This document shows positions 15,200 through 23,104 of a DNA stretch of 25,346 bases, piece by piece; position 1 is the first letter of the stretch; each line of letters opens with the position of its first letter. The position numbers and the translations under genes were made by a program. The notes beneath the pieces were generated by a model. It worked only from the letters and a program-made list of their open reading frames with translations. It searched no databases and was not told the origin of the DNA. This DNA is from RUG14223 sp051881075. Its GTDB lineage: Bacteria; Bacillota; Clostridia; Oscillospirales; Acutalibacteraceae. Where the stretch lies: NCBI GenBank assembly GCA_051881075.1, contig JBJEPE010000007.1, positions 1-25,346 of the forward strand, given 5' to 3'.

Positions 15200-15856
15200 T
15201 TATACAGGTCTTTCCTGTAAATTAAGCGGCATAATATTTGAGATTTTTCCGTTAAGCTCATCGTATAGACGTGCCTCTACCGTTGTATATGCTATGGGCA
15301 GGTTAGTAAGCCTTGAGATTTCTTCGGCATACTTCAAAGAATCCAAAACATCGTCTGCCGTAGTTTCGGCACCTAAGTTTGAATTGTTTATTATACCGGT
15401 AAACCTCATACCGCAGGCATACTCCATCTCTCGCATAACCTCAAGCGCAGACTCAGCATCACGTGTAAGCGGTCTATACTTATTTATAACCATAAGCATA
15501 TCATAGTTATCCTCTGCCAATATAGATGGTACAAGTCTGCCTAGAACAAGTGCGCCACGGTCATCTCCACCTATATCAAGCACTGCATATAAGGACTTAT
15601 CGTCCGTTATAGCGTACAGATCAGGCGGTAGAGCAGGTATATCGAGATTACTGTTTGCGTAATCGGAACAAATAAAGCGAATACCTGCTTCTTCAAAATC
15701 CTTTAAACTGTCTTTTGCTCTGAAATATGGGTTTACGATATCTAAGTCCGCAATGCAGGTATTTAGCCCCTTTTTACGCATATCAAGCGCCATATTGACC
15801 GCAATATTGGTTTTACCGCTGCCGTAATGCCCCATTATAAGAGTAATTCTTTTCAT
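15200..15856 (-). CDS. P-loop ATPase, MinD/ParA/Mrp-like, function unknown
   Basis: This 218-aa protein begins with a P-loop, GHYGSGKTN (residues 9-17), followed by IADLDIVNPYFR (35-46) and AVLDIGGDDRG (91-101) in the positions of the switch/Walker B segments of SIMIBI-class NTPases. No membrane helix, signal peptide or CxxC metal-scaffold motif is seen, so it is not a typical Mrp/NBP35 Fe-S carrier. It sits between ilvE (1-nt gap, SD AAAGG overlapping the ilvE end) and the VOR genes, so it should be made together with them. A role in maturation or assembly of the iron-sulfur oxidoreductase is a reasonable guess but is not shown by the sequence. I do not recognise a named family. Confidence 0.75.
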   Translation of the reverse strand: MKRITLIMGHYGSGKTNIAVNMALDMRKKGLNTCIADLDIVNPYFRAKDSLKDFEEAGIRFICSDYANSNLDIPALPPDLYAITDDKSLYAVLDIGGDDRGALVLGRLVPSILAEDNYDMLMVINKYRPLTRDAESALEVMREMEYACGMRFTGIINNSNLGAETTADDVLDSLKYAEEISRLTNLPIAYTTVEARLYDELNGKISNIMPLNLQERPV

Positions 15857-15857
15857 A

Positions 15858-16952
15858 TTAAGCCTTTAAATTAAGCGGATAAGTCCAGCCCATGTAATCC
15901 TCTACCGTGCCTGTCTGAATACCGTAAAGGTCATTGTATAGTCTTTGAGCTATCGGGCCTACCTTGCCGTCTGCTACCGTATAATCGGTGCCCTTATAAT
16001 TAAGGCAGCCTATAGGAGAAATAACAGCAGCCGTGCCGCTTGCGAATATCTCCTGTAATGCGCCGCTCTTAGAAGCTTCTGTTATCTCGTCAATAGAGAG
16101 CTTGCGCTGAGTTACTTTTATGCCCCATCTAGTAAGTAATTGGATAACAGAATCTCTTGTTATACCCGGAAGGATAGTTCCGCTTGAAAGCGGTGCTGTG
16201 ATAACCTCGTCATTAATGCGGAAGAAAGCGTTTGATGTGCCTATCTCTTCAACATACTTATGCTCTATGGCATCAAGCCAGAGAACGTCCTTACAGTCAT
16301 ACTTCATTGCGTCCTTAGATGCACGCATACCGCCGCCGTAGTTGCCGCCTACCTTGGCATAGCCTGTGCCGCCCGGTGCTGCTCTTATGTATTCATCCTG
16401 AACGTAAATTCTTGTGGTGCTTAAGCCGCCGTCGTTAGCTGCATAATATGAGCCTGTAGGACTTAAGATTATCATAAAGCGATAGTGCTTTGCAGGAAGA
16501 ACCGAGAATGATACCTCATCACCGAAAATAAACGGACGGATATAAAGTGCTGTACCCGGTGCGCTTGGTACCCAGTCAATATCTTCTTTGATAACTGCCT
16601 CAACGCCGGCAATAAGTAACTCCTCAGGAAGCTCAGGAATACACATACGCTCGTTTGTGTTCTTCATTCTCTTTGCGTTCATGTCCGGTCTGAAAAGCTG
16701 AATAGTACCGTTAGGTGTACGGTAAGCCTTCATACCCTCAAACATCATCTGTGCATAGTGAAGTACGCAAGACGCAGGCTCAATTAGAATAGGCTCGTGT
16801 GGTACTACTCTACCGTCATGCCAGCCCTGTCCCTCGTCATAATCCATTACAAACATATGATCTGTAAAATATTTGGCAAAGCCGAGCTTGGTTTCGTCCT
16901 GCGGACGTTGCTTTGGATGTGTTGTTCTTGTTACAGGAAAATTGTAATTCAT
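15858..16952 (-). CDS. ilvE: Branched-chain amino acid aminotransferase
   Basis: This 364-aa PLP enzyme of fold type IV transfers an amino group between glutamate and the 2-oxoacids of Val, Ile and Leu. The PLP lysine is K200 in GGTGYAKVGGNYGG (194-207). FEGMKAYR (71-78), LYIRPF (136-141) and YVEEIGTSNAFF are further conserved blocks, and the length matches the larger bacterial/eukaryotic BCAT type. It lies 21 nt after the nitrilase gene and 1 nt before the ATPase gene in the Val T-box operon. There it would use the 2-oxoacid made by VOR. It can work in either direction; T-box control favours synthesis. Confidence 0.95.
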   Translation of the reverse strand: MNYNFPVTRTTHPKQRPQDETKLGFAKYFTDHMFVMDYDEGQGWHDGRVVPHEPILIEPASCVLHYAQMMFEGMKAYRTPNGTIQLFRPDMNAKRMKNTNERMCIPELPEELLIAGVEAVIKEDIDWVPSAPGTALYIRPFIFGDEVSFSVLPAKHYRFMIILSPTGSYYAANDGGLSTTRIYVQDEYIRAAPGGTGYAKVGGNYGGGMRASKDAMKYDCKDVLWLDAIEHKYVEEIGTSNAFFRINDEVITAPLSSGTILPGITRDSVIQLLTRWGIKVTQRKLSIDEITEASKSGALQEIFASGTAAVISPIGCLNYKGTDYTVADGKVGPIAQRLYNDLYGIQTGTVEDYMGWTYPLNLKA

Positions 16953-16973
16953 AGTGTTTTTCTCCTCTTACTT

Positions 16974-17768
16974 TCAATATTTATATAACTCGACCCTACG
17001 GTCGGCAAATACATTAATAGTTTCTCTTATACCCTTAAGTATATTTGTATCGCATTCCGCTGTTATTATCTGCTCATTACTGCCGGCGTGTGCAAGCACC
17101 TCTCCCCATGGGTCATGTATAGATGAGTTACCGCCGTACACGGTGGCGTCTGCTGTTCCGCAAGAGTTACAGCATACCGTAAACATTTGATTTTCTATAG
17201 CTCTTGCCTTGGTAAGTGCATTAAGATGAGGTACTCTTACACTCGGCCATTGCGAAACGACAAATAATATGTCTATACCGTCTACGGTCATTGAGCGTGT
17301 AAGCTCAGGAAATCTGATATCATAACAGATTATTATACCGCACCTTTTGCCGTCAAGCATAAAAGTAGAGCGATGGTCACCCTTCTCAAAATAGTCATCC
17401 TCGTGCATTGGCGTAAACAGGTGTGTTTTATCATACTGTGCCACGCACTCTCCGTCACGTGTAAACACGTATGCGGTGTTGTAAACCTTACCGTCACGTA
17501 ATGTGGCAACACTGCCCGATACTATATTTACGTCAAGCTCTTTGGCAAGTGCGCTCATAAGAGTCTTTGTCCTCTCACCGTTTAAATCACACAGTTCTTT
17601 TAGATTATCCTTAGGAAAAAAGCCTACATTCCATGTTTCAGGTAAAACTATTACATCGGGCTTTTCCTTAGATGCACTACGGATAAGCTGTTCTGCCTTA
17701 GCGAAATTTTCGTCAGGCTTACCAAGCTTCATATCCATTTGAATACATGATATTTTCACTTTTTCCAC
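16974..17768 (-). CDS. Nitrilase-superfamily carbon-nitrogen hydrolase, omega-amidase (Nit2/YafV)-like
   Basis: This 264-aa protein has the intact nitrilase triad: E44 (VLPETWN), K114 (YDKTHLF) and C148 (IICYDIRFPE). Length and the CYDIRFPEL block fit the Nit2/omega-amidase branch, which hydrolyses 2-oxoglutaramate or 2-oxosuccinamate formed when glutamine or asparagine donates its amino group in transamination. Next to ilvE this would pull such a transamination forward, but the family also contains other amidases, so substrate is tentative. It starts 10 nt after the Val-unit synthetase stop, and a purine-rich SD (GAGGTGG) lies before the ATG. Confidence 0.85.
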   Translation of the reverse strand: MEKVKISCIQMDMKLGKPDENFAKAEQLIRSASKEKPDVIVLPETWNVGFFPKDNLKELCDLNGERTKTLMSALAKELDVNIVSGSVATLRDGKVYNTAYVFTRDGECVAQYDKTHLFTPMHEDDYFEKGDHRSTFMLDGKRCGIIICYDIRFPELTRSMTVDGIDILFVVSQWPSVRVPHLNALTKARAIENQMFTVCCNSCGTADATVYGGNSSIHDPWGEVLAHAGSNEQIITAECDTNILKGIRETINVFADRRVELYKY

Positions 17769-17778
17769 CTCTTAAATA

Positions 17779-20073
17779 TCAAAGCTTGTTCCTCTGTATC
17801 TTACCGCTTACGGTCTTTGGTAATTCATCCTTAAACACGATAAGTCTTGGATATTTATATGGGGCCGTATGCTTTTTAACGTAATTCTGAATTTCTTTCT
17901 TAAGCTCTTCTGACGGCTCTGTTCCCTTAGTGAGAACGATACTCGCCTTAACTATCTGACCCCTCACCTCATCAGGTGCGGCAGATACTCCACATTCCAG
18001 AACATAAGGAAGCTCCATGATAACGCTCTCTATTTCAAAAGGTCCTATGCGATAGCCTGAAGACTTGATAACATCATCAACTCTGCCGACATACCAGTAG
18101 AAGCCGTCTTCATCCTTCCATGCGACATCGCCTGTATGGTAATATCCGTCATGTATAACTTCATCTGTTTTTTCTTTATCCATATAATAGCCCGTAAACA
18201 GTCCGCACGGATAACCGTTTTTAAGATTAATACAAATCTCGCCGGTTTCACCGACAGGTACAGGCTTATCATCCGGATCAAGGAGTTCAACATCATATAT
18301 AGGTGCAGGCTTACCCATTGAGCCGATTTTGTGTGAGGCACCTGTAAGATTACCTATTATCATTGTGCTTTCCGATTGACCGAAGCCCTCCAATATTTGT
18401 AGACCCGTAGCCTTCTCAAACTGACGGTAAACCTCAGGATTAAGCGCCTCGCCTGCTGTTGTCATATGACGCACGGAAGAAAAATCATATTTGGATATAT
18501 CCTGCTTTATCATCATACGAAGCATTGTAGGCGGTGCGCAGAAGGTCGTTATATTATACTTTTTAAACATAGGCAGAATGTCAGCGGCATCAAAGCGGTC
18601 AAAGTCATAAACAAATGTTGCGGCTTCACACAGCCATTGACCGTAAAGCTTGCCCCACATAGACTTAGCCCAGCCGGTATCCGATATGGTTAAATGCAAA
18701 CCGTCCGGATCTACATTGTGCCAATACTTGGCCGTATGGAAATGACCAAGTGCATATTTATAATTATGTGCGGCAATCTTAGGATAGCCCGATGTACCCG
18801 ATGTAAAGAACATCAGCATAAGGTCATCTCCGCCGGGAGCATCGTCCTGCCTTAGGTAATGAGTACTGAATAATGTATATTCCTCATCAAAGCAACGCCA
18901 GCCCTCTCGCTTGCCGTTTACTATAATTTTATTCTTAAGCTGTGGGCATTTTGCGGCGGCAATATCCGCTTGATTAGCAGTGTCACCGTCTGCGGTACAA
19001 ATTATAGTACCTATACCTGCCGCATTGAAACGATATTCAAAGTCATGCTCAAGTAATTGATTTGTTGCGGGAATTGCTATTGCTCCAAGCTTATTCAAAC
19101 CGAGCATAGCAAACCAGAACTGATAATGACGCTTTAAAACGAGCATTACTCTGTCGCCCTTTTGGATTCCCAATGATTTAAAGTAATTTGCACATTGTGC
19201 AGACGCTTTCTTTATATCCTTGAATGTAAAGCGACGTTCCGTTTTATCTCTTGATATATGTAGCATAGCAAGCTTATCAGGCTCACGCTCTGCAAGCTCA
19301 TCAACCAAGTCAAACGCAAAGTTAAAATGCTCGGTATTCTTGAACTTGATAGATGTAGGCGTACCCTTTTCGTTCTCTGTAATATCAATAAACTTTTTGT
19401 AAATACGGTCTTTAGTATCCTTATGAACGGATTTTGTTTCTTTAATTATCTTACTGTCAGCGTGTGAAAGCTCAGGAATAGGCTCTCCTGTAGGATTTAA
19501 AACTATAGCGTAGAAAACGCAGTCTTTACCCTTTACGGCTATCATACCGTGAGGTGTGGAGCTATCATAATATACGCTGTCGCCCGGGCCGAGAATTTCT
19601 CTATGCTCGCCAATCTGTACAAGCAAATTACCCTCTATTACTATATCACATTCCTGTCCTGCGTGAGTAGTAAGCTCAATGTCCTTTTGCTGTGCTGCCT
19701 CATCGTAAATACTGCGAACATACAGCGGCTCTGCAATACGGTTTTGAAAAGCATATGCAAGGTTATAGTATGTCATGCCGTGCGCTTGTGCAATCTTTTG
19801 ACCTGAACCAAGCCTTGTGACCGTGTATGATTTTAGCTTAGGGCTATAGCCCTCGATAATATCGGTTACGTTTACTCCCAGCGCTAACGAACAACGGTAA
19901 ATAAAAGCAAAGTTAAGGTCGCTTTCTCCTCTTTCGCAAAGCAGATACTCATCAACCGTGACATCGGTTTTAACCGCCATTTCTTCGGGAGTAAGACCTT
20001 CTATCTCTCTAAGCTCCCTGATACGTGCCGCCATTTCTTTAATTTTGTAGTCAAGTCCTGTTATAGGCTTCAT
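17779..20073 (-). CDS. HTH-cupin-acyl-CoA synthetase fusion (MACS-like), Val T-box unit
   Basis: This 764-aa protein has three parts. An XRE-type helix-turn-helix spans about residues 12-75 (ELREIEGLTPEEMAVKTDVT, then SLALGVNVTDIIEG). A cupin_2 sensor spans about 130-195 (HAGQECDIVIEGNLLVQIG, GPGDSVYYDSSTPHG). An AMP-forming acyl-CoA synthetase follows at about 245-764, with FFTSGTSGYPK (422-432), EGFGQSE (562-568), HTGD (646-649) and K758 in VSGKIQR. SGYRIGPFEIES (671-682) is the signature of medium-chain/branched acyl-CoA synthetases. Both the enzyme and the DNA-binding-like parts look intact. I start it at 20073: SD AAAGGAG precedes it, whereas the open frame back to 20175 runs through the T-box terminator. 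First gene of the VOR operon; isobutyrate is the inferred substrate. Confidence 0.9.
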   Translation of the reverse strand: MKPITGLDYKIKEMAARIRELREIEGLTPEEMAVKTDVTVDEYLLCERGESDLNFAFIYRCSLALGVNVTDIIEGYSPKLKSYTVTRLGSGQKIAQAHGMTYYNLAYAFQNRIAEPLYVRSIYDEAAQQKDIELTTHAGQECDIVIEGNLLVQIGEHREILGPGDSVYYDSSTPHGMIAVKGKDCVFYAIVLNPTGEPIPELSHADSKIIKETKSVHKDTKDRIYKKFIDITENEKGTPTSIKFKNTEHFNFAFDLVDELAEREPDKLAMLHISRDKTERRFTFKDIKKASAQCANYFKSLGIQKGDRVMLVLKRHYQFWFAMLGLNKLGAIAIPATNQLLEHDFEYRFNAAGIGTIICTADGDTANQADIAAAKCPQLKNKIIVNGKREGWRCFDEEYTLFSTHYLRQDDAPGGDDLMLMFFTSGTSGYPKIAAHNYKYALGHFHTAKYWHNVDPDGLHLTISDTGWAKSMWGKLYGQWLCEAATFVYDFDRFDAADILPMFKKYNITTFCAPPTMLRMMIKQDISKYDFSSVRHMTTAGEALNPEVYRQFEKATGLQILEGFGQSESTMIIGNLTGASHKIGSMGKPAPIYDVELLDPDDKPVPVGETGEICINLKNGYPCGLFTGYYMDKEKTDEVIHDGYYHTGDVAWKDEDGFYWYVGRVDDVIKSSGYRIGPFEIESVIMELPYVLECGVSAAPDEVRGQIVKASIVLTKGTEPSEELKKEIQNYVKKHTAPYKYPRLIVFKDELPKTVSGKIQRNKL

Positions 20074-20102
20074 AATAAAAAAATCTCCTTTTAGGGACGA
20101 AC

Positions 20103-20384
20103 AAAAAGCACTCGCCCCAAAGTTTTGGCTTTGAGACGAGTGCTGAAAAATCAATTCACCCGCGGTACCACTCAAATTGCGGCTAATAAACCGCCTCTCT
20201 CAAGATCTGACAATCTCTATGCATTAACGCAGCAATCACGAAGGGGCTCTACTTACTTACGCTTTCTTCCCCTCGGCTCAAAGGCTACAGCAATAAAAAT
20301 CATATCCGATAGCTCACACCAACCGCTATCTCTCTGCAAGGACGTAAATTTACGCTCTCCCCGTCAACGCCTTTATGTTCAATT
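20103..20384 (-). promoter_or_regulatory. T-box riboswitch, Val specifier (GUA), synthetase-nit-ilvE-VOR operon
   Basis: The minus-strand leader shows GCAGAGAGATAGC (AGAGA motif), GGTTGGTGTGAGC, a specifier region GCTGTAGCCTTTGAGCC, the conserved CGTGATTGCTGCG stem region, the T-box core GAGTGGTACCGCGG, and a terminator (20107-20122 with 20129-20144, with two G-U pairs) followed by a T run. The specifier is read as GTA at 20288-20286, five bases before TGAG, the same spacing as in the Ile and Leu leaders. The core TGGT fits discriminator A of tRNA-Val. Only about 30 nt separate the terminator from the start codon. Confidence 0.92.
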
Positions 20385-20390
20385 TGATTT

Positions 20391-20420
20391 AGTATATCAT
20401 AACTTTGGCTATTTTGTCAA
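20391..20420 (-). promoter_or_regulatory. Promoter of the Val T-box operon
   Basis: TTGACA (20420-20415) and TATACT (20396-20391) on the minus strand are separated by 18 nt. The -35 box is only 24 nt beyond the stop codon of the Ile-unit synthetase, and no convincing terminator lies between, so some read-through into the Val leader is possible. Confidence 0.8.
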
Positions 20421-20444
20421 TATGTTTTTATATTAAATTCTACC

Positions 20445-22712
20445 TTAAAGCTTATTTCTTTGAATTTTTCCGCTTATTGTCTTAGGCAATTCTGTCTTAA
20501 ATTCAACAATTCTCGGATATTTATACGGGGCTGTATGCTCCTTAACGTATGTCTGTATTTCTTTCTTAAGTTCATCGCTGGGCTGTGTACCCTTAGTTAG
20601 TACTATACTTGCCTTAACTATCTGACCTCTTACCTCGTCAGGTACGGCGGAAACACCGCATTCAAGTACATACGGCAGCTCCATGATAACGCTCTCAATC
20701 TCGAACGGTCCTATGCGGTATCCTGATGATTTGATAACGTCATCAACTCTGCCGACATACCAATAGAAGCCGTCCTCATCACGCCATGCAACATCGCCTG
20801 TATGGTACAGTCCGTCGTGGCAAACCTCTTTGGTACGTTCTTCGTCACGGTAATAGCCTGCAAACAGTCCGCATGGCTTTCCGTTTGCGATATTTACTAC
20901 TATTTCACCTGATTCACCGACAGGAACGGACTTTCCGTCGCTGTCAACTATATCCATGTCATAGAGAGGTACAGGCTTACCCATTGAGCCTATCTTATGT
21001 GCGCCGCCCATAAGGTTGGCAACTGCAAGCGTAAGCTCGGTCTGGCCGAAGCCCTCCATAATCTGCAATCCCGTGGCTTTCTCAAATTGACGGTAAACCT
21101 CAGGGTTAAGCGCCTCGCCTGCCGTTGTCATATGACGTACGGATGAAAGGTCATACTTTGAGATATCCTCTTTAATCATCATACGCAGCATTGTTGGCGG
21201 TGCGCAGAAGGTCGTAATCTGATACTTAGCAAACATAGGCAAAATATCTGAAGCATCAAAGCGGTCAAAATCATATGTAAATACTGCGCCCTCGCACAGC
21301 CATTGACCGTAAAGCTTACCCCAAAGCGCCTTGCCCCAGCCTGTGTCTGAAATGGTAAAGTGTAAGCCCTTATCGGATACGCCGTGCCAATGCTTTGCTG
21401 TTATATAGTGACCGAGTGGATATTTGTAATCATGTGCGGCAATCTTAGGATATCCTGTAGTACCTGATGTGAAGAACATCAGCATTAAATCACTGCCGCA
21501 TGGAGCATCCTCTGTGCGATAATAGTGTGCGCTATAAAGCGGAAATTCCTCATCAAAGTCATGCCATCCGTCCCTTTTACCGCCGACTAACAGCTTGAGC
21601 TTCAAAGTATCGCAGGTTTTCTCTGCAATATCTACCTGATTAGCAACATCACCGTCAGAGGTAGCAACTATTGCGCTTACTCCTGCCGCATTAAATCTAT
21701 ACTCAAAGTCATGTGCCATAAGCTGATTTGTAGCCGGAATAGCTATAGCTCCAAGCTTATGCAAACCTAGAATGGCAAACCAGAACTGATAATGACGTTT
21801 TAAAACGAGCATTACTCTGTCGCCCCTCTTAATGCCAAGCGCCTTAAAGTAGTTAGCACATTGGTTTGATGCACGCTTCATATCATTAAATGTGAAGCGA
21901 CGTTCAACCTTATCCCTTGATATATGTAACATTGCAAGCTTATCCGGATTTTTCTTAGCTATTTCATCAACTACATCAAAGCCAAAGTTAAATTTCTCTT
22001 CATTTTTGAAGCTTATTGACTTTAAGTATCCGTTTGAATCCTCTACAGTTGAAATAAAGTTTTCGGATACAAGTTTTTCTGTTCCGGAATTTGCTGAGAT
22101 AATAGTATCTCTTATTACAGTTTCAGTTTCATTTTCGCCCGGAAGAACTACTGCAACGAATAAGCAATCTCTGCCGTCAACGGCTATCATACCGTGAGGG
22201 GTTGAGCTGTTATAATAAATACTGTCTCCCTCGCTGAGGTACTCTACATTATCGCCGATCTGTATCTTTAATCTGCCGCTCATTACAAAGTCAAATTCCT
22301 GACCTGAGTGCTTAGTTAGGTGTATAGGCTTATCCTGCAACTCTGCACTGTACTCATAGCGTACCCAATAAGGTTCTGCAATCTTCTTGCGGAACATTGG
22401 GGCTAAGTTCTGAATAGAAATACCGTTTTCTTTTGCTGTTTCCTGTCCTCTGCCCTTACGTGTTATCGTATAAGATGAAAGGTGTGCGCTCTGACCTTCA
22501 AGCAGATCTGTTATACCTATACCAAACGCCAAAGAACATTTGTGTATAAATGTAAACGGAAAATCAAGCTCTGCATTTTCGTACCTTCTGTACTCTTCTA
22601 CCGATACTTCGGTTTTTTCTGCCATTTCAGCCTCGGTAAAACCTGCTATTTCCCTCATTTCACGTATTCTGACCGCAACCTCTTCCAACTTATTACTTGA
22701 TGTTATTGCCAT
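20445..22712 (-). CDS. HTH-cupin-acyl-CoA synthetase fusion (MACS-like), Ile T-box unit
   Basis: This 755-aa paralogue of the Val-unit synthetase has the same three-part layout: HTH about 10-72 (EMREIAGFTEAEMAEKTEVS), cupin about 128-190 (HSGQEFDFVMSGRLKIQIG, EGDSIYYNSSTPHG) and synthetase about 240-755. TSGTTGYPK is at 415-423, EGFGQTE at 553-559, HTGD at 637-640, SGYRIGPFEIES at 663-674 and the lysine of ISGK is K749. The two proteins are very similar through the synthetase core but differ just after the A5 motif, near the acyl pocket (TELTLAVANLMGGA against SESTMIIGNLTGAS). SD GGGAGG lies about 8 nt before the ATG. It is a single-gene unit behind an Ile T-box, so 2-methylbutyrate is the inferred substrate. 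Methanosarcina MacS, of the same signature type, is reported to prefer 2-methylbutyrate. Confidence 0.9.
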   Translation of the reverse strand: MAITSSNKLEEVAVRIREMREIAGFTEAEMAEKTEVSVEEYRRYENAELDFPFTFIHKCSLAFGIGITDLLEGQSAHLSSYTITRKGRGQETAKENGISIQNLAPMFRKKIAEPYWVRYEYSAELQDKPIHLTKHSGQEFDFVMSGRLKIQIGDNVEYLSEGDSIYYNSSTPHGMIAVDGRDCLFVAVVLPGENETETVIRDTIISANSGTEKLVSENFISTVEDSNGYLKSISFKNEEKFNFGFDVVDEIAKKNPDKLAMLHISRDKVERRFTFNDMKRASNQCANYFKALGIKRGDRVMLVLKRHYQFWFAILGLHKLGAIAIPATNQLMAHDFEYRFNAAGVSAIVATSDGDVANQVDIAEKTCDTLKLKLLVGGKRDGWHDFDEEFPLYSAHYYRTEDAPCGSDLMLMFFTSGTTGYPKIAAHDYKYPLGHYITAKHWHGVSDKGLHFTISDTGWGKALWGKLYGQWLCEGAVFTYDFDRFDASDILPMFAKYQITTFCAPPTMLRMMIKEDISKYDLSSVRHMTTAGEALNPEVYRQFEKATGLQIMEGFGQTELTLAVANLMGGAHKIGSMGKPVPLYDMDIVDSDGKSVPVGESGEIVVNIANGKPCGLFAGYYRDEERTKEVCHDGLYHTGDVAWRDEDGFYWYVGRVDDVIKSSGYRIGPFEIESVIMELPYVLECGVSAVPDEVRGQIVKASIVLTKGTQPSDELKKEIQTYVKEHTAPYKYPRIVEFKTELPKTISGKIQRNKL

Positions 22713-22762
22713 ATACTTTTTCCTCCCTTTATTAGGCTATTTGCCTTGCCCAAACAGTATGT

Positions 22763-22815
22763 GTAAATCATTTACTCGCTTTACTTGCAAATCAGTTTAA
22801 AAATTCTATTTGCAA
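22763..22815. promoter_or_regulatory. Two inverted repeats between the Ile T-box terminator and its gene
   Basis: TTGCAAAT (22785-22792) and ATTTGCAA (22808-22815) form a perfect 8-bp inverted repeat with a 15-nt spacer. GTAAATCATTTAC (22763-22775) is a palindrome with a one-base centre. Both lie in the roughly 100-nt stretch between the T-box terminator and the synthetase Shine-Dalgarno. The Val leader lacks this stretch. They could be an operator for the protein's own HTH domain or an RNA structure; neither is shown. Confidence 0.4.
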
Positions 22816-23098
22816 AAAATAAACCCGTCTCAAAGCAATTAACTTTGAGACGGGTGAAAAATCATCCGCGGTACCACTCAAATTGCGGTCAAAAACCGCC
22901 ACTTATCAAGGTCTAACAACCTCTATGCGTTTACGCAGCAATCACGAGAAGTATCTACTTGCTATAAAGCTTTCGGGCTTCCGGCTCAGAAGTGATAGTC
23001 GATTTTAAAAGTCTGCTGTCGGTTCGCACCAAACACCGACTCTCTGAAATTCAAACCTTTAACGACGTCTTCGTCACAGCCTTTGAATTAATTAAGTT
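22814..23098 (-). promoter_or_regulatory. T-box riboswitch, Ile specifier (AUC), HTH-cupin-synthetase gene
   Basis: The minus-strand leader shows TTCAGAGAGTCGG (AGAGA motif), TTTGGTGCGAACC, a specifier region GACTATCACTTCTGAGCC, the CGTGATTGCTGCG stem region, the T-box core GAGTGGTACCGCGG, and a perfect 13-bp terminator (22823-22835 with 22843-22855) with TTTATTTTTT after it. The specifier is read as ATC at 22996-22994, five bases before TGAG. The core TGGT fits discriminator A of tRNA-Ile. About 100 nt with two dyads separate the terminator from the start codon. Confidence 0.92.
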
Positions 23099-23104
23099 TA
23101 CTAA

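Noticed and set aside
12592..20073. Reading the VOR/ilvE operon as branched-chain amino acid fermentation
   Set aside because: The enzymes are reversible, but T-box control turns them on when tRNA is uncharged, which is the opposite of what a catabolic pathway needs. Kept only as a minor alternative.
20074..20175. 34-residue N-terminal extension of the Val-unit synthetase
   Set aside because: It would be translated from within the T-box antiterminator/terminator region; the ATG at 20073 has the Shine-Dalgarno and aligns with the paralogue's start.
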